A program made the position numbers and the translations under genes. From NCBI RefSeq assembly GCF_003952485.1, contig NZ_CP034447.1, forward strand, positions 682,001 to 746,000: a stretch of 64,000 bases of DNA, in the 5' to 3' direction. Within the stretch, counting starts at the first letter, position 1. Every line of letters begins with the position of its first letter. The notes under the pieces were generated by a model. It searched no databases, had not been told where the DNA came from, and saw nothing but the letters and a program-made list of their open reading frames with translations. Of the stretch, positions 28,087-36,976 are shown piece by piece. The stretch comes from Mesorhizobium sp. M1E.F.Ca.ET.045.02.1.1 (lineage in GTDB: Bacteria > Pseudomonadota > Alphaproteobacteria > Rhizobiales > Rhizobiaceae).

Positions 28087-28563
28087 TCACATCGGGAACA
28101 GGCTGGGCAACGGCATGTGCGCTTTGACGATGGGCGACTTCAGCACCACGAAGCTGAAATACTTGTCGATGCCGATATCCATGTCGGTCAGCCGCTCCAT
28201 GATCGTCTGATACTCGCCGATGCCGGCGGTGACGAATTTCATCAGGTAGTCGTAGCCGCCCGACACGAGGTGGCATTCGATGACCTGGTCGATCTTCTCC
28301 ACGACGGCGAGAAAGCGGGCGAAGTCCACCTGGCGGTGGTTCTTCAAGGTAATCTCGGTGAACACGGTCAGTGTCTGGCCGAGCTTGCCGAGATTGACCT
28401 GCGCGGAATAGCCTTCGATATAGCCTTCCGACTGAAGCTTCTTGACCCGCATCAGGCACGGGCTCGGCGACAGATGCACCAGCTCGGCCAGTTCCACATT
28501 GGTGATGCGGCCGTTCTTCTGCAGTTCGTGAAGAATCTTAATATCGATCCGATCCAGTTTCAC
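28087..28563 (-). CDS. Lrp/AsnC family transcriptional regulator
   Basis: A 158-residue regulator. The N-terminal winged helix-turn-helix contains ILHELQKNGRITNVELAELV and the recognition helix SPSPCLMRVKKLQSEGYIEGY. The C-terminal RAM ligand domain contains VIECHLVSGGYDYLMKFV. A GTG at 28563 has GGAG 6 nt upstream, whereas the ATG at 28569 directly abuts that site, so GTG is chosen. Lrp-family proteins respond to amino acids and usually control neighbouring catabolic and transport genes. A CAGCA-CAAAA-TGCTG palindrome lies 26 bp upstream of the start. It converges with the importer operon, which with the divergent FAD oxidoreductase is a likely target. Confidence 0.92.
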   Translation of the reverse strand: MKLDRIDIKILHELQKNGRITNVELAELVHLSPSPCLMRVKKLQSEGYIEGYSAQVNLGKLGQTLTVFTEITLKNHRQVDFARFLAVVEKIDQVIECHLVSGGYDYLMKFVTAGIGEYQTIMERLTDMDIGIDKYFSFVVLKSPIVKAHMPLPSLFPM

Positions 28564-28588
28564 GGTCATCTCCGAAGAATGCAAACCA

Positions 28589-28603
28589 CAGCACAAAATG
28601 CTG
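28589..28603. promoter_or_regulatory. Putative Lrp/AsnC operator
   Basis: CAGCA (28589-28593), spacer CAAAA, TGCTG (28599-28603): perfect 5-bp inverted arms in the 224 bp divergent gap between the Lrp gene and the FAD oxidoreductase. Similar half-matching sites lie at 19478 and 19543. Autoregulation by the adjacent regulator is the simplest reading. Confidence 0.45.
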
Positions 28604-28787
28604 CTCTGTCTATAACGATTGACACTACCACAGCCCGCCGGCCTGTCCATCCAGGCGGGTGCCGCTTTGAAACGCAGGGACTCTCGATTTCAGCGAGCCT
28701 GCCGGAATAAAATTCTGCCTCAGCCTCAATTGCAGCACCGGCTGCCTGCGCAAGGCGGTAGATTGAAGCGTCAAGACAGAGAGGATC

Positions 28788-30113
28788 ATGCGCGCGCCCC
28801 TGCAGCAAATCGAAACATCCGGCGAACTGCCGCAATCCGCGGACGCGGTGGTGATCGGCGGCGGCATCGTGGGTGTCTTCGCGGCCTACTATCTGGCATG
28901 GCGCGGCATGAAGGTCGCGCTCGTCGAAAAGGGCCGCATCGGCGCCGAGCAATCCTCGAGGAACTGGGGGTGGTGCCGCCAGCAGAACCGCGACGCGCGC
29001 GAGCTGCCGATGGCCACCCACAGCCTCGACCTGTGGGCTCGCTTTGCGGAAGAAACCGGCGAGGACACCGGCTTCCGCCGCTGCGGCCTGCTGTACCTCA
29101 GCAATGACGACGCGGAACTGGCGGGCTGGGCGCGCTGGCGTGACTTTGCCAAAACGGCCGGCGTCACCACCCACATGCTCGACAGCGCCGAAGCGAGCGC
29201 GCGCGGTCACGCCACGGGCCGTATCTGGAAGGGCGGCGTCTTCTCGCCGACCGACGGCACCGCCGATCCGTCGCAGGCCGCGCCCGCGGTCGCCCGCGCC
29301 ATACTCAAGCTCGGCGGCAGCGTGCACCAGAATTGTGCTGCGCGCGGTATCGAGACCGAGGGCGGGCGCTTGAGCGGTGTGATGACGGAAAGCGGTACGA
29401 TCCGGACGAAGGTGGCGGTGCTTGCCGGCGGCGCCTGGGCGTCCTCCTTTTGCCATCAGTTCGGCTTCCGCTTCCCGCAGGCATCGGTCCGCTCCTCCAT
29501 CCTGTCCGTTTCGCCCGGCGCCGAGGGCCTGCCGGATGCGCTGCACACGGCAAGGATTTCGGTCACGCGCCGCAGCGACGGTGGCTACACGCTTGCGATC
29601 AGCGGACGCGGACGCGTGGACGTGACGCCGCAGCAACTGCGCTTCTCCTCGCAGTTCGTCCCGATGTTCCTGAAGCGCTGGCGAAGCCTCGCGCCTGGCG
29701 GCCTGCAGGGCATGCGTTCGGGTCACGAAACGCTGCAGCGCTGGCGGCTCGACCGGCCGACGCCGATGGAGCGCATGCGCATCCTCGATCCGGTCCCGGA
29801 TCGGGCGACCATCCGCCTGACCCACGCCCGCGCGGTCGAGCTGCTGCCGGCTCTGCGCCAGACCAGGATAAGTGCTGCCTGGGCCGGCTATATCGACAGC
29901 ACGCCGGACGGCGTGCCCGCCATCGGCGAGATAGATACCGTTCCGGGCTTCTTCCTGGCTGCCGGATTCTCGGGACACGGCTTCGGCATCGGGCCGGGCG
30001 CCGGGCATCTCGTCGCCGATCTGGTGACCGGGTCGGAACCGATCGTCGATGCGACATCCTACGATCCGCGGCGCTTCGATGACTCGGCCTGGGGGAAGGT
30101 TGCCGATTTCTAA
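28788..30113 (+). CDS. FAD-dependent oxidoreductase (DAO family; HcnC/opine oxidase B-like)
   Basis: A 441-residue flavoprotein. The FAD Rossmann motif AVVIGGGIVGVFAAYYLAWRG lies near residue 22, followed by VALVEKGRIGAEQSSRNWGW. A C-terminal FFLAAGFSGHGFGIGPGAGHLV block closes the FAD site. Family members dehydrogenate amino acids or N-substituted amino acids and include the third subunit of HcnABC-type and opine oxidase complexes. The other two subunit types are on the minus strand at 30152 and 31516, and converge with this gene 38 bp away, so a three-part complex is likely though not co-transcribed. AGAGAGG precedes the ATG. Confidence 0.88.
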   Translation: MRAPLQQIETSGELPQSADAVVIGGGIVGVFAAYYLAWRGMKVALVEKGRIGAEQSSRNWGWCRQQNRDARELPMATHSLDLWARFAEETGEDTGFRRCGLLYLSNDDAELAGWARWRDFAKTAGVTTHMLDSAEASARGHATGRIWKGGVFSPTDGTADPSQAAPAVARAILKLGGSVHQNCAARGIETEGGRLSGVMTESGTIRTKVAVLAGGAWASSFCHQFGFRFPQASVRSSILSVSPGAEGLPDALHTARISVTRRSDGGYTLAISGRGRVDVTPQQLRFSSQFVPMFLKRWRSLAPGGLQGMRSGHETLQRWRLDRPTPMERMRILDPVPDRATIRLTHARAVELLPALRQTRISAAWAGYIDSTPDGVPAIGEIDTVPGFFLAAGFSGHGFGIGPGAGHLVADLVTGSEPIVDATSYDPRRFDDSAWGKVADF

Positions 30114-30151
30114 GACGTAACGGACGCCAATCTCCGGCTTTCGCAATTGCA

Positions 30152-31519
30152 TCAGCCTTTCCCAAGAAAAGCGCCGATCCGCGCCGGCCGCACAGGAGCC
30201 TGCCCGCGAAACCGGCCGACGGTATGGAGCGCACAACCGGCTTGGGCCGCGACGAGTTCGGCGGCCGCCAACTGGCAATAGCGCCCCTGGCAGCGCCCCA
30301 TGCCGGCGCGTGACAGCGATTTCACCCTGTTGGCCTCGCCGCCGCCGCGTTCCACGCTCTCGCGTATGGCGCCAGCGCTCACATTCTCGCAGCGACAAAC
30401 GATCGCCTCGTCGGGCAGCGCCCGCACCATCTCGAACGGCCAGGGAAAGGCGCGAGCCAGCCCGCGGGCAAAGCGTTCGAGCCGCGCCAGCTTGCGCAGG
30501 TCGGCATTGACGGAAGGCGCCGGACGCCCGAGATCGGAAAGGCACACCGTTGCAGCAAGACGCCCCGCTATTTCCGCGCCATCCGCCCCGAGGAGACGAA
30601 CCCCATCGCCGGCAAGATAGACTCCGTTGCCGGCCCTGCCCATATCGTCGGTCTTCGGCAGCCATTGTTGCCACTGCTCGTCATAAATGAAGGCGCATCC
30701 CGTCAGGTCGGCCAGATGCGTCTCCGCCCGCAGGTGCCAGCCCATGCCGACCATGTCGCATGGGGTGAGGTGCTCCCGGCCGCCGGCATCGCGCCAGCGC
30801 ATCGCCGTGACGCCCGATGTATCGGCCTCGATCCGCCCGAGCGTCACGCCGGCATGATAGCGGCCGCCGAGCCGCGCCCGCAGGGCCACGCCGCGCAGCG
30901 CAACGATAGGAAGGGCCGCAAGTCCCCAGAGCCCCCGCATCTGCTGGCGCAAAGATGAGGTGTCGAGCACCGCCGCCACATCCGCTCCGGCCCTGAGGAG
31001 TTGCGCGCCGACCAGCGTCAGCAAGGGCCCCGATCCGATGAGCACGATCCGCCTCCCGAGGGCTACGCCCTGCGCCTTGAGCGCGATCTGCGCCGCGCCA
31101 AGGCTATAGACGCCGGCGCTCTGCCAGCCGGGAACGGGAGCGACGCGGTCGGATGCGCCGGTGGCAAGGATCAGGCGGTCATAGCCGATCACCTCCACGC
31201 CGCCCTCTCCCAGCACGTGCAGCCGCCCCTCATGCGCGGCGATGACCGAGCTGCGCGCGCAATAAGTGAGCCGCCCCTCTTCGGCCAGCCGGTCGAAAAG
31301 CGCATGCAGTGCGCGGGCCTTCGCCGCCTCCGGCCCGTAGAGCTGTTCCGGTGTGCGGACGAACCCGATAGGCGGACGACGATAGATCTGCCCGCCCGCG
31401 GAATGCCCTTCGTCGATCACCACCGGGTGGAGCCCGGCCTCGACCAGCGTCGCGGCGGCCCTTATGCCGGCCGGACCCGCGCCCACGATCACGATCCGCG
31501 GCGATGACGTCTCGCTCAC
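30152..31519 (-). CDS. FAD/NAD(P)-binding oxidoreductase with BFD-like 2Fe-2S domain (HcnB/opine oxidase A-like)
   Basis: A 455-residue protein. The N-terminal FAD motif RIVIVGAGPAGIRAAATL is followed by VIDEGHSAGGQIYRRPP, and a second dinucleotide site IVLIGSGPLLTLVGAQLL lies near residue 172. The C-terminal 90 residues carry CRCENVSAGAIRE and GRCQGRYCQ, a BFD-like Cys set (C-x-C and C-x4-C) that could hold a 2Fe-2S cluster. The GTG at 31519 overlaps the stop of the upstream 2Fe-2S gene (GTGA), so the two are coupled. Together they resemble the electron-transfer half of opine oxidases or hydrogen cyanide synthase. Confidence 0.9.
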   Translation of the reverse strand: MSETSSPRIVIVGAGPAGIRAAATLVEAGLHPVVIDEGHSAGGQIYRRPPIGFVRTPEQLYGPEAAKARALHALFDRLAEEGRLTYCARSSVIAAHEGRLHVLGEGGVEVIGYDRLILATGASDRVAPVPGWQSAGVYSLGAAQIALKAQGVALGRRIVLIGSGPLLTLVGAQLLRAGADVAAVLDTSSLRQQMRGLWGLAALPIVALRGVALRARLGGRYHAGVTLGRIEADTSGVTAMRWRDAGGREHLTPCDMVGMGWHLRAETHLADLTGCAFIYDEQWQQWLPKTDDMGRAGNGVYLAGDGVRLLGADGAEIAGRLAATVCLSDLGRPAPSVNADLRKLARLERFARGLARAFPWPFEMVRALPDEAIVCRCENVSAGAIRESVERGGGEANRVKSLSRAGMGRCQGRYCQLAAAELVAAQAGCALHTVGRFRGQAPVRPARIGAFLGKG

Positions 31520-31818
31520 GGCCAGTTCTCCGGAGGCGTCGTGCGCAACCGCATGCCTTCGGCAACAGGTGTCGAGCATGCCCGCAGACGCGGCCCCTCC
31601 TCCTGCCACACCCAGCAATCCTGGCAGGCTCCCATCAGGCAGAAGCCGGCGCGCGGCTCAGGTCCGAACTCGGAGTTTCGCAACGCGTGTCCTGAAGCCA
31701 GAATGGCGATCAGCACGGTGTCGCCTGCAAGCGCGCCACGCATCTCACCGTCGAGAAAGAAGCGCACCTGTGCCCGGTCGAACTCGGCCAGCCGGACGAT
31801 GCGGCCGGCGGTGTTCAT
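31516..31818 (-). CDS. Small (2Fe-2S)-binding protein (HcnA-like subunit)
   Basis: A 100-residue ferredoxin-like protein. RFFLDGEMRGALAGDTVLIAIL is the usual fold start, followed by FCLMGACQDCWV (C-x4-C-x2-C) and a later Cys in RLRAC, giving the four ligands of a plant-type 2Fe-2S cluster. Such small proteins are the alpha subunit of HcnABC and opine oxidase complexes and shuttle electrons between the flavin subunits. Its ATG at 31818 overlaps the stop of the hydantoinase B gene, and its stop overlaps the next gene's GTG. All three are therefore coupled. Confidence 0.88.
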   Translation of the reverse strand: MNTAGRIVRLAEFDRAQVRFFLDGEMRGALAGDTVLIAILASGHALRNSEFGPEPRAGFCLMGACQDCWVWQEEGPRLRACSTPVAEGMRLRTTPPENWP

Positions 31819-33800
31819 TCCGCGGCCTCCCGGACCGCACCGGGACGGGGCAATTCGGGAAACCGTTCGCAGGCCGCGTCGAAAGCCGCCTGGACGCCTT
31901 CCGGCCCGGAGCGGCCTTTCATGCGGCGGAAGATCTCCGTCTTGGCGAAGAAGCGCCAGTGGATCGGCAAGGCGTCCAGCAGAGCGTGGAGCCGGCCATA
32001 GGCAGCCTGTGTCCACTGCGCTTCATAGCCTTCGCGCTCCGGGCCGAAATGGAAATGGCCGGCGGAAGGCTTTTGTCCGGCGCGCAGCCGCTCCGTCGCC
32101 TGCCGGTCGACCTCGCCGTCGCGAATGACGACGCCATACTCGCTTTCGGCTGCTGCCGCCGAGACGTAGCCACGCCGCACGTCCTGCGCGACCCGCCAGG
32201 GCTCGCGCTGATGCGGATCGCCGCGCCCGCCGCCGCCGGCGGAGCGGATCTCCAGCACGTCGCCCGGCTGCAGGACCGCTGTGTCGATGTTGCCCAGCCG
32301 CCGCTCGTGCCCGGTCCCCGGATTGACGACCATGTCCGACAGGCCCGCCGCCTTGCCGCCCAGCACGCCCCAGGGACGGAAGAAGCTGCGGTCGCGATTG
32401 CGGGCCGTGATCCTGGAGTCGGGGGCAAAGACGCGGAAGGCCATTTCGGTCGCCAGCCCGCCGCGCCAGCGGCCCGCGCCGCCACTATCCCGGGCGAGCC
32501 CGTATTTCACGAACTCGACCGGGGTTTCGGTCTCGGTGATTTCGATCGGCGTGTTCTTGAGATAGGCGGCATCGGCGCCCGATCCGTTGGTGCCATCGCG
32601 ATGCGGCATCGCGCCGCCGCCGCCCACCACCGGGTTCACCGCCGCGATGACGCTCCGGCTGGTGCGCTCATCGACGGTCATGACGTTGACGATGCAGTTG
32701 TTGCCGGCCGGGGCGGCAGGGAGGCGCTCGGGCACGGCCTGCGAGAAGGCGCCGAAGATGACCGACCGCAGCCGCGCGCAAGTGAGCGAGCGCATGCCGA
32801 CCGCCGCCGGATGGACAGGGTTCAGCACCGACCCTTGCGGCGTAATACAGGTGAATGGCCGCGTGAGGCCCATGTTGAGCAGGAGCTTCGGATTAAGCGT
32901 ATAGAGCACGTAGTAGACACCGACGAGCAGCATGGTGTGGCGCGGGTCGCCGCCCGATGGAACGTTGAGCGAGGAGCCGAGCTGCGGATCGGAGCCGGTA
33001 AAGTCGAGCACCGCTTCGTCGCCGTCGATCGTCAGCGTCAGCTTCAGCCGGCAGGGATTGGCCTCGACCGAATCCTCGTCGGCATAGTCGGCGAACTCCC
33101 AAGTGCCGTCGGGCATGGCGCGCAGCACATCGCGCGCCTGCGCCTCCGCATGGTCGAGAAGTGCCGAAACACCCTCGATGAATCCGGCCTTGCCGAATTT
33201 TTTCACCATCGCCTGGATCTTGCGCTCGCCGGTGTTGAGCGCGCCGACCAGTGCCTTGATGTCACCGATGTTGAGCTCGGGCTTGCGCACATTGGTGCTC
33301 ATGATCCGCAGGATCGTCTCGTCGAAGACGCCTTCCCGCACCAGCTTCATCGGCGGAAAGCGGATACCTTCCTGATGGATTTCGGTCAGCGCGCGGCTGA
33401 GCGAAGCCGGCACCGCCCCGCCCATGTCGGTGTTGTGGATGTGCCCTCCGGTCCAGGCGACGATCTCACCGTCGACGAAGACGGGCTTCCACAAATGCGT
33501 GTCGGGCGCGTGCGTGGCGACGTGGCCCGAATAAGGATCGTTGGTGAAGGCGACGTCGCCCGGCCGGTAGTCGTCGACCATCGCGATTGCACGGTGATAG
33601 GAAAGCCCGGGATACCAGGTGGCGCCGAGTTCCATCGGGACGGCGAAGGTCGCCCCCCAACGGTCCATCAGCATCACGGTGAAGTCCTGCGTTTCCTTGA
33701 CGAAGGCGGAGTGCGCGGTGCGATGCAGCGTGTGCGCCATGTTCTCGGCGGCCGCGCGGGCATGGTTCGCCAGAACCTGAAGGTTTGTGCGGTCAAACAT
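31815..33800 (-). CDS. Hydantoinase B / oxoprolinase family protein (HyuB type)
   Basis: A 661-residue subunit of an ATP-dependent lactam or hydantoin hydrolase. It has LADHARAAAENM-like helices at the N-terminus, FTNDPYSGHVATHAPDTHLWKP near residue 85, a GGHIHNTDMGG segment near 117 (probable metal site) and FTGSDPQLGSS near 270. It acts with HyuA, whose stop lies 4 bp upstream. Known substrates of the family are 5-oxoproline, N-methylhydantoin, hydantoins and, in related branches, acetone. Linkage to amino-acid-dehydrogenase-type flavoproteins argues for a lactam or hydantoin giving an amino acid, not for acetone carboxylation. Confidence 0.9.
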   Translation of the reverse strand: MFDRTNLQVLANHARAAAENMAHTLHRTAHSAFVKETQDFTVMLMDRWGATFAVPMELGATWYPGLSYHRAIAMVDDYRPGDVAFTNDPYSGHVATHAPDTHLWKPVFVDGEIVAWTGGHIHNTDMGGAVPASLSRALTEIHQEGIRFPPMKLVREGVFDETILRIMSTNVRKPELNIGDIKALVGALNTGERKIQAMVKKFGKAGFIEGVSALLDHAEAQARDVLRAMPDGTWEFADYADEDSVEANPCRLKLTLTIDGDEAVLDFTGSDPQLGSSLNVPSGGDPRHTMLLVGVYYVLYTLNPKLLLNMGLTRPFTCITPQGSVLNPVHPAAVGMRSLTCARLRSVIFGAFSQAVPERLPAAPAGNNCIVNVMTVDERTSRSVIAAVNPVVGGGGAMPHRDGTNGSGADAAYLKNTPIEITETETPVEFVKYGLARDSGGAGRWRGGLATEMAFRVFAPDSRITARNRDRSFFRPWGVLGGKAAGLSDMVVNPGTGHERRLGNIDTAVLQPGDVLEIRSAGGGGRGDPHQREPWRVAQDVRRGYVSAAAAESEYGVVIRDGEVDRQATERLRAGQKPSAGHFHFGPEREGYEAQWTQAAYGRLHALLDALPIHWRFFAKTEIFRRMKGRSGPEGVQAAFDAACERFPELPRPGAVREAAE

Positions 33801-33804
33801 GGCG

Positions 33805-35883
33805 TCACTCCGCGAAGGTCAGCAGAAGGTTGAGATGGCGGTCGACCCGTGCCTGCGCTCCCGCGGGGATGGCGAAGGTCGTGTCTTCCTGCACCACCAC
33901 AGCGGGTCCTCGGAACGTGCTGCCAGGCACTAGAGTCTGCAGGTCGTGGAGATCGACCGTCTCGATGCTTTGGCCCGTATAGACCGGGAGCCGGCGCGCC
34001 GGACTGGCCGGGGCGTCGATCTCGTCGGTCTCCGGGAAGAAGAGCGCCGGCCCTGCGCCTATTGCCGACAGTCGGACGTTCACAAGCTCGATCTCGCCCT
34101 CCGGATCATGGAAGTCGTAGAGCTGCTCATGGGTTCGGTGGAAGGCTTGCTCGATGGCGGCGGCGTCGCCATCCGCCAGCCATTGCGGCGACAGCACGAC
34201 CTCGATCTCGTAGCTCTGCCCGACGTAGCGCATGTCGCAGGAGAAATTGAGCTCAGCGGCCGCATCGTGCCCCTGCGCCGCGAGCCAGTCGCGCCCCTCT
34301 CGCGCAAGCGCCTCGAAGGCCTCGCGGATTTCGGGGAGCGACGCGCCCGACAACGGGCTGAAGATGGTGCGGATGAAGTCTCCGCGCAGATCGGCCACCA
34401 GCCCGCCCAGCGCCGATACCACGCCGGGGCGGCGCGGCGCCATGACCCGCTTCATGCCGAGCTCGCGAGCCAGGAAGGCGCCGAGCATCGGGCCGCCGCC
34501 GCCGAAGGGCATCAGCGTGAATTCGCGCAGGTCGACGCCGGCGCGCGAGGCGAGCTTCTCGACCTCGACGAACATCTCCGACACCGCGATGTCGAGGATC
34601 GCCTGCGCAGTCTGCTCGACCGGGCGGCCGAGCCGGGCAGCAAGGTCGCCGACCGCGCGATGCGCCAGTTGGGTATCGATCCTGAGCTGGCCATAGGCCA
34701 TCGCGCTGTGGCCGAGCCATCCGCAGACCACCATGGCGTCCGTCACCGTCGCCCGCTCGCCACCACGGCCATAGCATGCAGGTCCCGGCGTCGAGCCCGC
34801 CGATTCCGGTCCGACGCGCAACACGCCTTGCGCGTCGACACTAGCGATCGAGCCGCCGCCGACGCCGATCGAGCTCACCGACACGGACGGGATATGGAGC
34901 GGGAATTCGCCGATCAGTTCGCCGGTTCCGAACTGCGCCTCGCCGCCGATGATGAGCGCGAAGTCGGCCGACGTGCCCCCGATGTCGAGCGTAAGAACCT
35001 TGTCTTCTCCGGCTTGACGCGCCAGCCACGCCGCGCCGATGACACCGGAGGCCGTCCCCGACAGCAGCATGTTCACGCATGCGCGCTTGCCTTCGGCAGC
35101 GTTCATCAGCCCGCCGTTCGACTTCGTCAGCATGGGGCGTGCAGGCACGCCGCGGCCCTTCAGCCGCTCTTCCAGCGCAGTCAGATAGCCTGAGACGCGC
35201 GGATGGACATAGCCATTGAGGATGGCGGTCGAGCTGCGCTCGTATTCGCGGATGACCGGCCAGACCTCGGCCGAGGTGAAGACGAAGAGGTCGGGCGCAA
35301 GACGCGCAATCGCCGCCTTCACGGAAGCTTCCTGCGCGGCGTTGCGCCAGGCGTGGAGGAAGGAGACGATGATCCCTTGCGCCCCGTTCGCTTTCGCCGC
35401 GGCGACCGCGCTTTTCACCGCCGCCGTGTCCGGTGCCCGGGATTCGCTGCCGTCGGCACGCATGCGAGCCGGAATGCCGAAGACCATGTCGCGCGAGATC
35501 AGCGGGTCCGGCCGCGAGCAGAACAGCGAATACATGTCCGGCATGCGAAGCCGCGCGAGTTCGATCACGTCCTCGAAGCCGGCATTGGTGAACAGCGCCA
35601 GCGGCGCGCCCTTGCGCTGGATGATCGTGTTGATGCCGACGGTCGTGCCGTGCACGAAGCGCGTCATATGGGTCGGATCGAAGCCTTCGCGTTCGGCCAG
35701 CAGGGTGAGACCCGTCATCAGCTCGGCGCCCGGATCTTCCGGCGTCGTCAGCACTTTCAGCGAGGCGACGCGTCCGGAATTGGCTTCGAGCGCGCAGAAA
35801 TCGATGAATGTCCCGCCGATATCGACGCCGACCTTCCAGTCGGCCTTGCTCCGCGCTTCATCCGCCGCAATGGCACCATCCAT
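33805..35883 (-). CDS. Hydantoinase A / oxoprolinase family protein (HyuA type)
   Basis: A 692-residue ATP-binding subunit. The N-terminus VGVDIGGTFIDFCALE is the sugar-kinase-like phosphate loop. RFVHGTTVGINTIIQRKGA lies near residue 75, a second nucleotide segment VLTLDIGGTSADFALI near 300, and the C-terminal domain includes MRYVGQSYEIEV. It phosphorylates or activates the ring amide so that HyuB can open it. A GGAAGGG site precedes the ATG at 35883. It is the first gene of the four-gene minus-strand operon ending at 30152. A TATAAG-N5-CTTATA palindrome lies about 80 bp upstream. Confidence 0.92.
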   Translation of the reverse strand: MDGAIAADEARSKADWKVGVDIGGTFIDFCALEANSGRVASLKVLTTPEDPGAELMTGLTLLAEREGFDPTHMTRFVHGTTVGINTIIQRKGAPLALFTNAGFEDVIELARLRMPDMYSLFCSRPDPLISRDMVFGIPARMRADGSESRAPDTAAVKSAVAAAKANGAQGIIVSFLHAWRNAAQEASVKAAIARLAPDLFVFTSAEVWPVIREYERSSTAILNGYVHPRVSGYLTALEERLKGRGVPARPMLTKSNGGLMNAAEGKRACVNMLLSGTASGVIGAAWLARQAGEDKVLTLDIGGTSADFALIIGGEAQFGTGELIGEFPLHIPSVSVSSIGVGGGSIASVDAQGVLRVGPESAGSTPGPACYGRGGERATVTDAMVVCGWLGHSAMAYGQLRIDTQLAHRAVGDLAARLGRPVEQTAQAILDIAVSEMFVEVEKLASRAGVDLREFTLMPFGGGGPMLGAFLARELGMKRVMAPRRPGVVSALGGLVADLRGDFIRTIFSPLSGASLPEIREAFEALAREGRDWLAAQGHDAAAELNFSCDMRYVGQSYEIEVVLSPQWLADGDAAAIEQAFHRTHEQLYDFHDPEGEIELVNVRLSAIGAGPALFFPETDEIDAPASPARRLPVYTGQSIETVDLHDLQTLVPGSTFRGPAVVVQEDTTFAIPAGAQARVDRHLNLLLTFAE

Positions 35884-35960
35884 GATGCGTCCCTTCCTGT
35901 CTGCCGACCAAAGCTGGCACGAGCGGATGGTCAGGGTCCAAGATGGATGACGGGCAAGGA

Positions 35961-35977
35961 TATAAGTCTTGCTTATA
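35961..35977. promoter_or_regulatory. Palindrome upstream of the HyuA gene, probable LysR site
   Basis: TATAAG (35961-35966) and CTTATA (35972-35977) with spacer TCTTG form a T-N11-A type inverted repeat, the usual LysR-type recognition shape. It lies 78 bp before the HyuA start and overlaps the last codon of the LysR gene. Confidence 0.5.
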
Positions 35978-36878
35978 CTTTCGCGCGATGGTCACCCAGG
36001 ACGGCGGCACACGCCTCGCGGATTTCGTCGCGCATCATCTCGTCGGCCCGCGAAAGGGCTCGTGCGCGCGACGTAAGCAGCGCGATCGGAAATTCCGGCC
36101 CGGCCGCCAGCGGCCTGACGGCAAGCCCGGCAAACTGCTGCCACGGCAGCAGCGCGTCGACCAGGCCGATACCCAGACCGGCCTGGACGAAGCCGACCGC
36201 GGAGATGGATGCGTCGATCTCAAGCGACGGCGAAAGCGCCACGCCCTGCGCGCGAGCCGCGTGGGCCAACTCGTCGGCGGGACGGGTGTTTCCGCGATAG
36301 GATATCAACTCCTCGCCGGCGAGATCGGCGAGCGTCAGCTCGGTTTTCCTGACCAACGCATGCCCGGCGGGCAGCAGGCACGCGAAACCTATATTCCCGA
36401 TCACCTCGGCCTCGATGTCGGGAGGCAGGCGATCGTCCATGGCCACGCCGAGGCTGGCATCGCCGGCGCGCAGCATGTCGACGATTGCGGCGATCGGCGC
36501 GCTATGGGAACGCAGCAATATGTAGGGATGCTGCGCCCGGAACCTGGTGAAGGCGCACGGCAATATCGACATGGCCGGCGGCGGCGAGGCAGCGACCCGC
36601 ACCAGCCCTGCCCGACCCAGGCGCAGGTCGGTGGTCTTGCGGCGCAAACCGTCGAGCCCCGCCGACAGCCTCTCGGCATCGGGGAAGATCTCGAGCGCCT
36701 CCGGGGTCGGTCGCAGCCTGCCCTTAACCCGCTCGAACAGCGTGAAGCCGAGTTCGTCCTCGGTGTGGAGCAGGATCTGGCTGAGCGCAGGCTGGGAGAT
36801 GTTCAGCATCCGTGCCGCGGCGGTCACGGTGCCGGCGCGCATGACGGCGATGAACACTTCGAGCTGCCGGGCCCGCAT
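35973..36878 (-). CDS. LysR family transcriptional regulator
   Basis: A 301-residue regulator. The N-terminal helix-turn-helix reads RARQLEVFIAVMRAGTVTAAARM, then ISQPALSQILLHTEDELG and LFERVKGRLRPT. A LysR substrate-binding domain follows (LGVAMDDRLPPD, AGLGIGLVDALLPW). The ATG at 36878 has GGAG 8 nt upstream. It lies immediately upstream of the hydantoinase operon on the same strand, and divergent to the DadA-like oxidase across 98 bp. Palindromes in both promoter regions suggest it controls both units. Confidence 0.92.
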   Translation of the reverse strand: MRARQLEVFIAVMRAGTVTAAARMLNISQPALSQILLHTEDELGFTLFERVKGRLRPTPEALEIFPDAERLSAGLDGLRRKTTDLRLGRAGLVRVAASPPPAMSILPCAFTRFRAQHPYILLRSHSAPIAAIVDMLRAGDASLGVAMDDRLPPDIEAEVIGNIGFACLLPAGHALVRKTELTLADLAGEELISYRGNTRPADELAHAARAQGVALSPSLEIDASISAVGFVQAGLGIGLVDALLPWQQFAGLAVRPLAAGPEFPIALLTSRARALSRADEMMRDEIREACAAVLGDHRAKV

Positions 36879-36900
36879 TGCCACTCCATAGGTAAAGCTT

Positions 36901-36921
36901 ATGGGTCTTGCCCAAACCCAT
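36901..36921. promoter_or_regulatory. Palindrome in the LysR/oxidase divergent promoter
   Basis: ATGGGT (36901-36906) and ACCCAT (36916-36921) pair perfectly around 9 bases. Together with the preceding AAGCTT it falls in the 98 bp gap between the divergent LysR and FAD oxidase genes, a classic position for LysR autoregulation. Confidence 0.5.
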
Positions 36922-36976
36922 CTTTGACGCAATGCCGCGGCGCCGACAAGATGCATCCAAGGATCAAGGATCGACT

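Noticed and set aside
31464..33833. 789-codon plus-strand open frame opposite the hydantoinase B gene
   Set aside because: The minus strand carries HyuB and the small 2Fe-2S gene with clear motifs and overlapping starts. The plus frame has low-complexity, Arg/Ala/His-rich sequence without a domain.
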